Source: Amphimedon queenslandica (Eukaryota; Porifera; Demospongiae; Haplosclerida; Niphatidae). From it: 60,940 bases of DNA. The stretch spans positions 62,355 to 123,294 of the forward strand of contig NW_003546411.1 of assembly GCF_000090795.2 (NCBI RefSeq). The letters are read 5' to 3'. The notes under the pieces are model-generated. The model had not been told where the DNA came from. It saw nothing but the letters and a program-made list of their open reading frames with translations, and made no database searches. The position numbers were made by a program, and so were the translations under genes. Below are positions 20,992-32,242 of the stretch, piece by piece; position 1 is the stretch's first letter; every line of letters begins with the position of its first letter.

Positions 20992-22362
20992 ATGGCTCAC
21001 GGACTTCCACCTATGACACAATGTGGCTGCAATTCAGCTTACACCACTCCTGATCATGATCCAGCAAAACTCATTGAATGTAACTGGCCTAGTAGAATAG
21101 AGAGGGTGAAAATAACAGGAAAACGTCAATCGTTATTATGGATGGAGCACAATATGCATAATCTGACTTGGAGTTCAGAGGGTTGCTTAGTTCAATACGT
21201 GAGACGGATTTTTTTGTATGATATTATAGTGGAAGTAGGGATGCCTTTTTTAGAATCGTTAGAATGTGAGGAAGAAATGTCATTATTTGATCCACAAAGA
21301 ATCAACATAATTGCTATACGTATGTTTGGGGTTCCGATTGGTGTAGTGGTAGTCAAGAAGCCAGGGTCATCCAGTAGAAGAAGCTTAGATGATGAAAAAG
21401 TTATTGGCCAGATCTACGATTACCTTAAGTACATTAAAACATACACGGGAAGCCGTCATCCTATTGGTATCCTCACAAGTTATTATAACTGGCGTGTCGT
21501 TTGGTTATCTGAAAGTAATGGATTTGCAAGTTCACCCACACCATCTTATCATCATAGTTCTGGAGTAAGAAATCCTTCATATAAAATCACAACTGAAGTA
21601 CCCGACTGGAGCAAGAGTCAAGAGGCATTCGTATGCTCAGTTTATGGTCAACAATCTTCAGGGTCGTTTGCAGAACGGAAACTAATTGGAACACCGCTCA
21701 TTAAATGGAATGATCCTGACTTGCTTCATTTTCTCATCTCTGCCCTTTTTAAAATGACATTATCACCAGTAGATTCTGTTCAGTTGTCTACTTTTGACAA
21801 GGGAAGGTCTTACATTTACGTAAGAAAAGAAGAGTGGTCCTGGGATGAACCCACTCAAGAGGGTAGTCTTAGATATTGTGATAATCGATTGCCACAGTTT
21901 CAAAATGTAGATCTGTTTCTTCTTGCTGATCTTGGTGGTGGTGCAGATGGGAGAGTATGGCTCGCAGCAACTATGAAAGGGGAAGTGTTTGTCATTAAAT
22001 TTTCAAAAGATGAAGTAATACTTGAGCAAGAAGCAGATATCTGGAAAAGAGTTTGGAGATGTGATGCTAGAGTTCTGAGGCTGAATGGTCGTTATGGACT
22101 GGCTATGCCATGGGTGAAACCATGTGATGAAGCTGACTTTGAGAATAAGGAGATCCAAGAAGCCATTAAAGAGTCAGTCAGGACACTTGCTAGTGCTGGA
22201 TATAGGCACGATGACCTCAGGCGCCGTCACGTGGGATTGTATAAGACTGGCTCAGTCTATAAAGCTGTTCTCTTTGATTTGGCCCATGTTTTAAGTGTCA
22301 ATAAAGAGGCAGTGGAGGAATCAGTAGTGATAATGATGAAGGACTTGAGCATAAATTTGTGA
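20992..22362 (+). CDS. Crinkler-like protein: nuclease-fold remnant plus kinase-like domain
   Basis: A 456-residue single open frame. The C-terminal half has protein-kinase landmarks: a Gly-rich loop LADLGGGADGRVWLA (G315-G320), a Lys in VFVIKFS (K336), a helix-C Glu candidate in LEQEADIW (E347), a catalytic-loop-like YRHDDLRRRH (D407/D408), and a metal-site Asp in VLFDLAHV (D429, DLA instead of DFG). Residues ~60-165 end in FGVPIGVVVVKKPG (104-125), then VIGQIYDYLKYIKTYTGSRH, reminiscent of PD-(D/E)xK nuclease-like domains of Crinkler-type effectors and of sponge paralogues. The position expected to be Glu in E-x-K reads V120, so nuclease activity is doubtful. No signal peptide or TM is seen. 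A ruined second copy lies at 34690-35505, and an asteroid-like fragment follows 70 bp downstream. The family label is inference. Confidence 0.6.
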   Translation: MAHGLPPMTQCGCNSAYTTPDHDPAKLIECNWPSRIERVKITGKRQSLLWMEHNMHNLTWSSEGCLVQYVRRIFLYDIIVEVGMPFLESLECEEEMSLFDPQRINIIAIRMFGVPIGVVVVKKPGSSSRRSLDDEKVIGQIYDYLKYIKTYTGSRHPIGILTSYYNWRVVWLSESNGFASSPTPSYHHSSGVRNPSYKITTEVPDWSKSQEAFVCSVYGQQSSGSFAERKLIGTPLIKWNDPDLLHFLISALFKMTLSPVDSVQLSTFDKGRSYIYVRKEEWSWDEPTQEGSLRYCDNRLPQFQNVDLFLLADLGGGADGRVWLAATMKGEVFVIKFSKDEVILEQEADIWKRVWRCDARVLRLNGRYGLAMPWVKPCDEADFENKEIQEAIKESVRTLASAGYRHDDLRRRHVGLYKTGSVYKAVLFDLAHVLSVNKEAVEESVVIMMKDLSINL

Positions 22363-22432
22363 CAATTAATTAATGTTTATGTATCATTATATGCAATAGT
22401 TATTTCATGTTCTTGAGACTTTCATTTATGTT

Positions 22433-22795
22433 AGTTTGTTGCTGCACTATTGGTCACAGCATGCTCATCCTGATATTCATTTAATTGAGGCATTAGTTTT
22501 GTGCTTTATTCATTGCTCCTTCAATGAAACAGTATGTCCTTATAATAAGGTACCTGATCATAGAAGGGATCAGTGAAAAGTGGCTGGAAGCATTGCATAC
22601 TTTTGTATAATCATGTGGTAGCTCCTTAATTCTCCTATGAGACCGTGGTATGAGAGTGGCACAGAGTTTGAATGTGACGATTATGATGCACTGAGGTTTA
22701 ACAATGTTCTAATGAATCCGTTACCATTCATGTTACCAGCACTTTTGTTTAATGGTACTGGTCATACTTTATGCTTGCAGAATTATATTAAGTCT
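22433..22795 (+). pseudogene. C-terminal fragment of an asteroid-like nuclease gene
   Basis: The DNA here matches the 3' part of the intact copies (for example 24440-24720): first LHYWSQHAHPDIHLIEALVL, then FIHCSF, ETVC and VPDHRRD. It is broken by a TGA after the RRDQ position, a further stop near CAGTGAAAAGTGG, an inserted stretch around 22620-22670, and loss of the end. It is the 3' stub of an extra family copy just upstream of copy 1. Confidence 0.85.
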
Positions 22796-23086
22796 TAGGA
22801 TAGTCTTGGCTCCAGCCCCTAATCTAGTCTTTGTATAATGATATTAAAACATTTTTGATACATTTGTGTTCTGTATGAGCATGTGTATGCTGTACTAACA
22901 TAACTTATGCTATGACTATAATTAATTCATAGTATGTATGATTAATTACCGGTATCAAGATAATTTAATAGCGAAGGCTAATAGTCACGTGGTCTAGCAA
23001 GTTTGTTTTGTTTTCTAAAACATACAAGGAAGCTTATTCATAATCGCCTAAAATCGGGAAATAGCTAGAAACAACACAGGAGCCTA

Positions 23087-24814
23087 ATGGGAATTCAAGG
23101 CTTAACAACGCTCATTAAACATCACTATCCATCAAGGACCTGGAGAACTGTTACACCAAGAGGCAAACTCGTATTGGATGGTAAAAATGTCAGTGAAATC
23201 GTAATCGACAAAAACTGGCTACATGGTGGACAGTATGGGGAACCGAGGGACCACTTCATAAGATTCTTCAGAAGACTCAGCGATAGTGGTATAGACCCCA
23301 TTGTGATATTTGATGGGGTTGATTATAATCGAGAGAAAAGTGACACAAAGCTCCACCGAAAGAAAGAAAAGGTTAAAAAGGTCTTTAATGCAATTTTAGA
23401 AGATAGAATAACAGACTCTGTTGTCCCAATATTCACTGACATCGTATTCTGTGAGACTCTAAAAGAGCTTGGAGTTGAGTTTATATTTGCTGATGGAGAC
23501 GCAGACCGAGACACAGCCCGAATAGCTAACCACTACAATTGTCCAGTCGTTGCCAATGATTCTGATTATTTCATCTTTAATTTGAAAGCTGGATATATTC
23601 CATTGGATTGTCTCTACTGGGATCAACAACCGGTGAAAGCCAAATTATACGAACGAGATCAATTTGCTTATAAATTTTATTTTGATCACAACCCAGATCT
23701 TATTTACCTCATACCAGCCATTATGGGAAATGACTTCATGAAGCGAATGAAGCCAAGAAGTTTAAGTGGCGCGATTGCTGATGCTTCTCAGAAAGCGAAA
23801 ATATCTGGAACAGAAATGAAGCAAGATGAGAAGCTAGACATGTTATACTACATTTCCACTTTTGACACTGTCAAAGACTTCATGACTCATTTATCTGAAG
23901 TCTGCCAAGACAGTGAGATTTGCAGCATCAAGAAAAACTATGAGAAAGCAAAGGAATTGTATGACGTAGGAGAAATCAGTATGGTCGACCTTAGAGAGAG
24001 CAAAAATCTGAAGACAGCAAATGGTACTCTGCTTCCTCGTTTTATAAGGCAAGAGTATCGCAAAGGATGCTTTGCTACATCAGTAATGGCAGTACTAGTA
24101 TTGAACGAGTCTACAATACCAGTGATGGTTGATAGCCCACACGATTACACAGCAATGAGGATAGGAGAGCACATCAGGAAATGTATCTATATGATACTGT
24201 CACCATACTTATCAAAACCAGAAGTAATAGAAACCACGTTTACTCATCATATGGAGGATCCCCACCCTCGTGAGGAAAGGGTCCGATGGACTGATGTCAG
24301 GCTCAATTTACCGTATATTGATGACATGCAGTATCTCAGCAAAAATGAAAGAATTGAAATACTTTGTAGAGTATTGGAGACACCTTTTGAAGTCCAGATG
24401 ATCTTTATAAAATCAGAATTAATATGGAAGCTAGTTGCAGTGTCGTTGCACTATTGGTCACAGCATGCTCATCCTGATATTCATTTAATTGAGGCATTGG
24501 TTCTGTGCTTTATTCATTGCTCCTTTGATGAAACAGTATGTCCCTCGTCAGATTTACCTGATTACAAAAGAAATAAAATGTGGCTGGAAGCGTTGCACAT
24601 TTTTGCACAATGGAAGAGCACATATTATGATGCATTCAGGCTCAACAATGTCCTAATGAATCCGTTACCATTCATGTCACCAGCACTTTTGTTTAATGGT
24701 AAACTCATCATGCATTATGCTTGCACAAGGGAATTTATTATGCACAAAAGAAAAATCCTGGAGTCTTCAAGTGCCAAAACTCTTTTTGAAAAACTTATGT
24801 CTGTATGTACCTAA
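23087..24814 (+). CDS. Asteroid/XPG-like nuclease, copy 1
   Basis: 575 residues, intronless. It belongs to the FEN1/XPG superfamily, closest in pattern to Asteroid/ASTE1. It opens MGIQGLTTLI, the superfamily N-terminus with Gly2. Candidate metal ligands are D31 (LVLDGKN), D76/D79 (VIFDGVDYN), the D136-D142 cluster (FADGDADRD, equivalent to EADRD in ASTE1), D158/D160 (CPVVANDSDYFIF) and D216 (AIMGNDFM). The C-terminal half has a strongly conserved block (LHYWSQHAHPDIHLIEALVL) of unknown role. All acidic landmarks are present, so it may be an active structure-specific nuclease, but activity is inferred. The ATG at 23087 fits because the Gly following Met is required in this superfamily. Upstream lies CACGTG at 22986. 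Related copies lie at 32243 (+), 47166, 49898 and 52766 (-). Confidence 0.85.
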   Translation: MGIQGLTTLIKHHYPSRTWRTVTPRGKLVLDGKNVSEIVIDKNWLHGGQYGEPRDHFIRFFRRLSDSGIDPIVIFDGVDYNREKSDTKLHRKKEKVKKVFNAILEDRITDSVVPIFTDIVFCETLKELGVEFIFADGDADRDTARIANHYNCPVVANDSDYFIFNLKAGYIPLDCLYWDQQPVKAKLYERDQFAYKFYFDHNPDLIYLIPAIMGNDFMKRMKPRSLSGAIADASQKAKISGTEMKQDEKLDMLYYISTFDTVKDFMTHLSEVCQDSEICSIKKNYEKAKELYDVGEISMVDLRESKNLKTANGTLLPRFIRQEYRKGCFATSVMAVLVLNESTIPVMVDSPHDYTAMRIGEHIRKCIYMILSPYLSKPEVIETTFTHHMEDPHPREERVRWTDVRLNLPYIDDMQYLSKNERIEILCRVLETPFEVQMIFIKSELIWKLVAVSLHYWSQHAHPDIHLIEALVLCFIHCSFDETVCPSSDLPDYKRNKMWLEALHIFAQWKSTYYDAFRLNNVLMNPLPFMSPALLFNGKLIMHYACTREFIMHKRKILESSSAKTLFEKLMSVCT

Positions 24815-25875
24815 ACTATTATTATTGCCCTCACTAGTGATTAGAGTATGAGCAAAGACTATGTTAAGTATCATTGTACCCATTTCTTTTATTGTATTCA
24901 TTTGTTACTGTTTTGATTATTTCATTTATTTGCCATAAAAGCAGTGTTTTACACTAATATCCATTCAATAGGATCATGAGTTGCCTTGAAGCAATTGTAC
25001 ATAGAGATAGGACTGATTTCTATCTCCATGATTGTTGGAACAGTGTTGTAAGGCTGTTGTAGGGCTATATGGAAACCAGCCTTTGCAGTTATTGTTGTAT
25101 AATACTGTTGTAGATACGATTATTAACAATCAAAAGATCAACCAACAAAAAGAGAATCAAACATTTACATATACTAAGACACAAATTAGAAAATAGTTTC
25201 ACATTAACACAAAATATTAAGAAAGGATCCACTACAAACAAGACATACAACCAATGATTAAGTCTAGGCATACATTATAACATTACATTTTAATTATAAT
25301 TCAGGGTTCTATAGTCACATGATTTCTGGGATACTACAGTAGTAGTCTCGCTGGCTATGCAAGACTACTATACAGTAGTTTGTACCCATAAGTTGTGTAT
25401 GTATGTGTGTGTTTGTGAGTGTGTGTGTGGACAATATGTGATTCATGAGTATTATATAGTAGTAGATCATGAATCAATTACATTTGCGTGCATGTAATGT
25501 AGCACTGGAATATTTACATTTTAAATTTCTCTAAGTCTTTTTCTTTCTTTCACTCTACCTTTCCTTCCACTGCCTCTCATAGCTATAGTTTGCATGAGAC
25601 ACCATAGCAGTTATTGTATCCTGGTTGCACCATTCCTAAGTGCAAGTATATAGTGTTCTAATTTAGCTCTACTGAGAGTGGAAGTAATAAATACATCTAC
25701 ATGCACATCTTATTTAATTTGAGTATAATACTCTGCTGTTTATAATAATAGCTATTTTGTATGTATATTATTATTATCATTGTTGTTGTTACTATTGATA
25801 GTTTTGGCATAGATAGTACTCATAGTAGACTATCTATGGTTTCAAGTTGGCTTTATATAGATTTCAGCTAAAACT
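24815..25875. other. Intergenic; hairpin and simple repeats only
   Basis: I see no gene. At 25333-25380 there is an imperfect hairpin (ACTACAGTAGTAGTCT ... AAGACTACTATACAGTAGT), then a GT-rich tract at ~25397-25430 and TATT/ATT repeats near 25770. Confidence 0.5.
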
Positions 25876-25879
25876 TAAT

Positions 25880-27075
<1,196 letters not shown>

Positions 27076-27849
27076 CTGTCAACACCTCAATTGATCACTG
27101 GTGAAAGCTAAAGAGATGCAGGAGAGCTAAAAATACAGTGAGATTTATTACTGACCTCCACCAGGCTATATAAAAGTCTACTGGAAAAGAAATTCAGCTG
27201 ATGTCTCGGCTGATGTTGCTGATCTTTTGTGTGCGCATTAATTGGAAAATTAAAAGTAGATGCCCCGCCCATCAGGGAGTTGCATGTCACAATTATTTTA
27301 TAAGATAGTAAGCCTTTTTATTATTATATAATTTTTTTTCTGATTTATTCTTGATTTTAGAGATCAAGTTTGTTCTCCAGTGAAGCAGAAGCATTTATTG
27401 GAGGGCTGAAACAGATGAAACTGGCATCAATTGGGTCCTGCAGCGAAGGGGCGTGGCGAGACTAGAGATGACTCGGCCCTAACTCGGATGAGATGGGTAA
27501 GTGATTATTAAATATCACATTATAGCCTTTAGATTAGTAGTTCGGCAAGATTCTACTATGTTGGATTACTAACTGGGGTGGGATACGTAGGCGGGGTTAA
27601 AATTGCTTAATGAATTACCTTAAGGACACAATTGTTTGCGGGTATTTAACTCAGCAAATAAAAATTGCAAACTTAATTCTAATTAAATTATTAATATTAA
27701 ATGATCAAAATGCTAAATTAAATACTAGCCAAATGTAATTATCATGAAAATCGCTAAAATAAGTACACACTAATAATTGTCTCCTTAAGGTATTCAATTT
27801 TTGTGTCGATTCTAAAGAGAAAACTAATAGTTCACAACTGTTGTTTTTT
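27076..27849. other. Intergenic, possible orphan exon
   Basis: At ~27361-27437 a splice-acceptor-like tract (TTCTTGATTTTAG) precedes a short frame (SLFSSEAEAFIGGLKQMKL), which may be a stray exon. A short inverted GC-rich patch is near 27451-27490. No gene is recognised. Confidence 0.35.
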
Positions 27850-29030
27850 TTAGCTTCAAGTTTTTTTGACTTTCTCCTCCATCATCTTGCTATGCCTAGT
27901 CACTTTTCCTTCCTTTGTGTACCTCAAAGCATTGCTACCTACCAATAACTGAAGAGCCTCTTTCATGTTCTTTCTACATGCATCATCACCAAATTTGTCA
28001 AGAAATAATTGAGACCAAGTTGAGGGTCAACTCCAGTTGCTCTATCAAACTTTAGCAAATGTTTAATAATGATTATGGATGTGACTTGTGCATTACTATT
28101 TCAGAATATCTCTGGTCAGTAAACAGGAAATGACATTGATGATTATATTTAATAGATCATCATCAGTACTACATTGTGACTTGTATTCATGATAAAACGA
28201 AACGGCTTAAACTAAAATATTATTTGACATCCTATTTCCTTTGTTACTTGATCAGCAACAGCAAAGTTGGTAATCCTTTGTCCCTGAGGTAGTCAACAGC
28301 TTTATCTTCTGGTAACTCCAGTTCTTCCATTACCTTAACTCGAGTTTTTGAAGACGTACTATGAACAAGATGCATTACGTAACCTTCCAAACAACGAATA
28401 CGATACGAATACACCCAGCATTTGCATTTTTTAGCAGTCCCAACCAGTTTTATAAATGCTTCACAATTGTGCTTTGTAATTAAGTAAATCTACCCCATCA
28501 ATGAACAAACAAAGAGATTGTCTGTGCTTCTTTTTGAAAACAGCACCAAAATATCAATCACTGCTTCTAAACTCTTGATGTAGTCTGATGGAAGTGGATA
28601 GTAGCCAAGAGAGGACGGGAAATGTTTGCCTAACACAACACTCCAGAAGGTGGGTTCAATCCTTACACAAGCAGCCTTAGCCAACTGCTCTGGAAAAATT
28701 TCCACTCCACTAATCTCAAAGTAAAGGGATCCTTTAGGATTCTGACAATCTGCTTCCCTAATGACATATGTCTTTCCTGTTCCAGTTGGACCTCAAGAAT
28801 CACTCCAAATGCCTTTTAGTACCCTGCCCAAGAATAAATGTGTTCTTAATCCTTTCTGCAATGTCATTACGTTCAATAGGGTTCTCAACAAACTCACGAG
28901 GTTTAGTTCCATTCTCTATCATATTTTCAATAGCACCCTCTTTTGCCTTAGAATTCCAGAGTAGCTTCAAGTATCCAAACATTACAGTTAAGATAAAACT
29001 ATAGAGACAGCAATTTTTCCCATGCACAGA
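27850..29030 (-). pseudogene. Frameshifted P-loop (AAA-like) ATPase
   Basis: On the minus strand, pieces of one ATPase follow in order but in different frames. Upstream is ENPIERNDIAERIKNTFILG. A Walker A GPTGTGKTYVIREAD lies at ~28.72-28.79 kb and leads into SLYFEISGVEIFPEQLAKAA. A Walker B-like LCLFIDGVDLL at ~28.5 kb needs a frame change to be read. Downstream are CWVYSYRIRCLEGYV and MEELELPEDKAVDYLRDKG, and a basic C-terminus (MMEEKVKKLEAKKNNSC) near 27.85-27.9 kb. At least two frameshifts and several stops separate them, so it is a pseudogene or an annotation-breaking assembly error. The exact ATPase family was not identified. Confidence 0.7.
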
Positions 29031-30340
29031 TTGTTATTATTATTATTACCATTATTCGGTGGTTGTGGAGCTTCAGGAGGAGGAGGTATTCTGTTCTTTC
29101 AGTTCTAGTCTGGTCGGTAGTACCTGAGGATCATCTTATCAGGTACAAAGACACTGCCGGGTGGGTTGATAATGGTGGCATCATTTGGTACAGAGTGTTT
29201 GGTAGAGGGTCCCTGAATGTCATTGCTGAGTTTCCTTATCACTAGTCATATACTGAGACACAATGACCACACCAATGGGAGTCACATGATAACTCTGGAG
29301 GATGATAGAGAGATGAGGTAAAGGTCTCCTTAGTGCTTGTGGTCATGGTTTTTAACAATCATCTCCTGCTCCGGTTTTTAGCACTCATCTCCAGTTCCGG
29401 CTCCAGGTTTTAGGCTTTTAGTAGGACTCCTATTTTACTATACAAAATGTAGGTGATCATTGCAGAGTGAAAGACTAGAGAAACTATCAATGCAAGCTGT
29501 ACTAAAAGTTTCAAAACACAGTGACAAGTTCATTAAGGATTATCATACAATAAAATCATGAGAAACCAGAAGAAGTAATGCAGAAGCAAGCTGTAATAAA
29601 GAATATGCTTCATATTGCACCAAATCCCTTTAAGGAAATGCTGAGCAGCAACCACTCTTTCCTCCAACCAGCTGTTGTAGCTTGAAAAAGCTCCATGTCA
29701 ATGAAAAGAATTAGTTTTGATTTTTCTTTGTTATCCTCCATTGAATCTTGCTGTCCAAAATGGTGGCCAATCATCACATGTAGGTGGATACTGTAAAAAC
29801 AGTAATGATATTCATAGGCTACCGTCAATCTGACCTGAGGAGGTCTGTAATATTAGGAAGACAGAAGGAGACTGTCCAATTTAATGTACACCTCAATTGT
29901 ACATTATATTACTGGACGTTTATGAACTCGTTTTCTGTCCTTGACTCTCTTTATTAAAGGTGCGCTTTCATGATAGTGTCTTCTCAGTTTTATTTATTTT
30001 TGTTTTAGTTGCAGAGGGTATCTAACTGATCCTGTTATAGAGTGAATCCCACACTTCAGTGTTACCTTCAGCAGCTGTCACTGATGGAGCCACCTCCTGC
30101 CAATACTGGACTCATTCTTGAACAAATTTATTTGAGTCCACCCATTCATTTATTACACACATACACCAGGTTCAAAATTATGAAAGAAGGGGAAGAGAAA
30201 TGGAATGAATTTACTGCAAGATCTTACTAGAGCCAGACCCTGAGATATTAGAGACTCAGCCAGGCTACAAGATAAGGAAAAGAATGGAAGGAGGAACAAG
30301 TATTTATTGTTTATTTTTGAGGTGGGTTGATCAGTATAGC
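29031..30340. other. Intergenic with scattered open pieces
   Basis: A plus-strand frame at ~29063-29245 (IRYKDTAGWVDNGGIIWYRV, then FGRGSLNVIAEFPYH) and one near 30042-30230 (containing RFKIMKEGEEKWNEFTARSY) look like decayed coding pieces, but I cannot name them. No start, splice frame or neighbour supports a working gene. Confidence 0.35.
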
Positions 30341-30356
30341 AATGGTGTTTTAAATA

Positions 30357-30572
30357 CCAGCATTGATTGATGGCCCACCAAAATGTGCAGTCTGTGGCAG
30401 TGAGGCTACTATAAGAGATGCTGTAGTGAATTTTATTGCTCTAGGTAAGGAGGGAGATTTTTGGAGGCAAAGTAAAGTTCTCTTTTCTCTCTCTTTTTAG
30501 AGAGTGTCAGGTGAAGAATTGGAAAAAACATAAACCCTCCTCAAACTGCAGAACACTGCTGCATGGAGTCAC
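30357..30572 (+). pseudogene. MYND zinc-finger exons with a 2-bp frameshift
   Basis: The first exon reads PPKCAVCGSEATI, and after a 2-bp surplus (AGAGATGC where AGATGC is expected) CCSEFYCSR, ending at a GT donor at about 30446. The second exon, after the acceptor TCTTTTTAG at ~30500, continues ECQVKNWKKHKPSSNC. Together they give the C-x2-C...C-x2-C...YC-x3-C...H-x3-C spacing of a MYND finger. The frame break inside the first exon argues for a pseudogene. No upstream partner domain is recognisable. Confidence 0.65.
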
Positions 30573-30912
30573 AGTTGTAGTGCAGGGCAGCCCTTATCAC
30601 TCAAAATAATTATGACAATATTTTTTAAAACAGTAGGTGGCAATTCGGGGTGTGCTTATCATAATAGGGAGGTTATTAACATTATTAATGACAAGTATTA
30701 ACTACTTAATAACTACACATTTCCTTTAACTATAAATAGAGAGAAGGCCATTTCATCTCTTGGACTCTCATTCAGTGTAGCTATTATTCAGATATTTTTC
30801 TGCTTATAGATAATTATGCTGCTTTATTTGATTGTACTTTTGCAACTCTTTCAACTGATTGGTTAGCCTAATAATAATTTAGATTGACATCTGTTTCTCT
30901 TTCTACTTTTAG

Positions 30913-31314
30913 CTGCAAATGAGCCTAGGTATGACTTTCAGTCTACATCAATAACTGCCAATGAAGGAGACTCTGCAGAAATCTGTCTTGTGAAAGATAT
31001 GAGTCACATATCATCCCAGAGCATCGTTTATATTCAAGTTGAAGATGTAACTGCAGGTATATGCAATAGCTGAGTTTAACGTTTTTATTTTCTTTCCCTT
31101 CTCTGTAGTTCGTGGTATAGACTTCATTGCAGATTCTCAGATCACTGTAAATCATACAAGTGGTGAACGAATAGTGTGCACTAATATATCTATACCTTAT
31201 AATGATGATAATGAATCTGATGAGAGTTTTAGATTGAGAATTATCCCATCACCTGTTAATGCTGGTGCATATACTCTTGGTATGTCCAACATTGCCACTG
31301 TTACTATTAAAAAT
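30913..31314 (+). pseudogene. Two exons encoding a Calx-beta domain (gene fragment)
   Basis: Exon 30913-31053 (acceptor TACTTTTAG, donor GCAGGTATATG) includes YDFQSTSITANEGDSAEICL. Exon 31111-31314 (acceptor TTCTCTGTAG) includes RGIDFIADSQITVNHTSGER and NDDNESDESFRLRI, ending GMSNIATVTIKN. The strand pattern, the acidic NDDNESDE turn and the closing A-T-V-T-I are typical of Calx-beta repeats in extracellular adhesion proteins. Both exons are open and splice-compatible, but I find no signal peptide, neighbouring repeats or 3' end. It may be a stray fragment rather than a working gene. Confidence 0.6.
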
Positions 31315-32242
31315 GGTGAGAACTTTTTTTAATATACCAACCATTTGTATTGATTTTGTTTTTATCACACACACACGTAGTAATTGCACCATTATCATGT
31401 AAAGAGAGGTTGCTATTACTAGCTTGCAAGACCAAGGAACTGGCTGGAGAATACCTGCCAAGGCCTTGTATGACTGCAAGGTTTAACAATTCATAAAAAA
31501 TTATTATTGCTCTTATACAGTGTGTTTCCTTCATTATTGGACAATTTGGTCATGTTATTATTTTTAAAAGTCAAATTCTTGTGTTGATTACAAAATTTGT
31601 TGTTTTGCCAACAGGCTGACCAGGCTCAATTAGATTAATAATATGAAGTCACACATGATCATACACCCACAGGCCAGCCCGGGCCCCACTGACTGATGAA
31701 TGCATGAATACTAGTAATTAATTTTGGTGAGCATGAGTGAAGCCCCTCTAAATCCAGTCATAGATATAGGATCAGTAAAGAAAAAAAACAAAATATTTTT
31801 CCTAGGCATCTGAAATTGACTAAAGACCAACATACACTGCATTCAACAATGTTCTTTTGAGATTTACCCAGCCTTTGATCATGCTTTGATGTGCCGGTCA
31901 AGCAATACATGATGTTGCCTTGAACAGAAAACCTTTAGCCCAGCATACACTAGGCAACATGTTGCTGGCAACTTGTATTTTACTTTAAATTCGGTTGTAA
32001 TCAAATTCTTGCATATAAAGAACACTTATTCTTAGAAACAATTGAGAAAGTAACCACAAAATTTGCTAGCAATGTTGGGCTTTACTATACTATTCCTTGA
32101 ATTTCCGCCAGAAAAGTTGAAACATAGAAAGAACAAGGCTGCAGCTAAAAAACAATCCATTTTAAGGAAAAATGGGCGTTTGTTGCTATGGCGTTTGTTG
32201 CTATGGCAGCATATGACTCAACAAATTTCAATTTGAACAAAA
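31315..32242. other. Upstream region of asteroid-like copy 2
   Basis: No gene is seen. Just before the copy 2 start, 32178-32210 holds two tandem TTTGTTGCTATGG motifs preceded by ATGGGCG. These are likely promoter elements, because related motifs sit upstream of copies 3 and 4. Confidence 0.5.
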
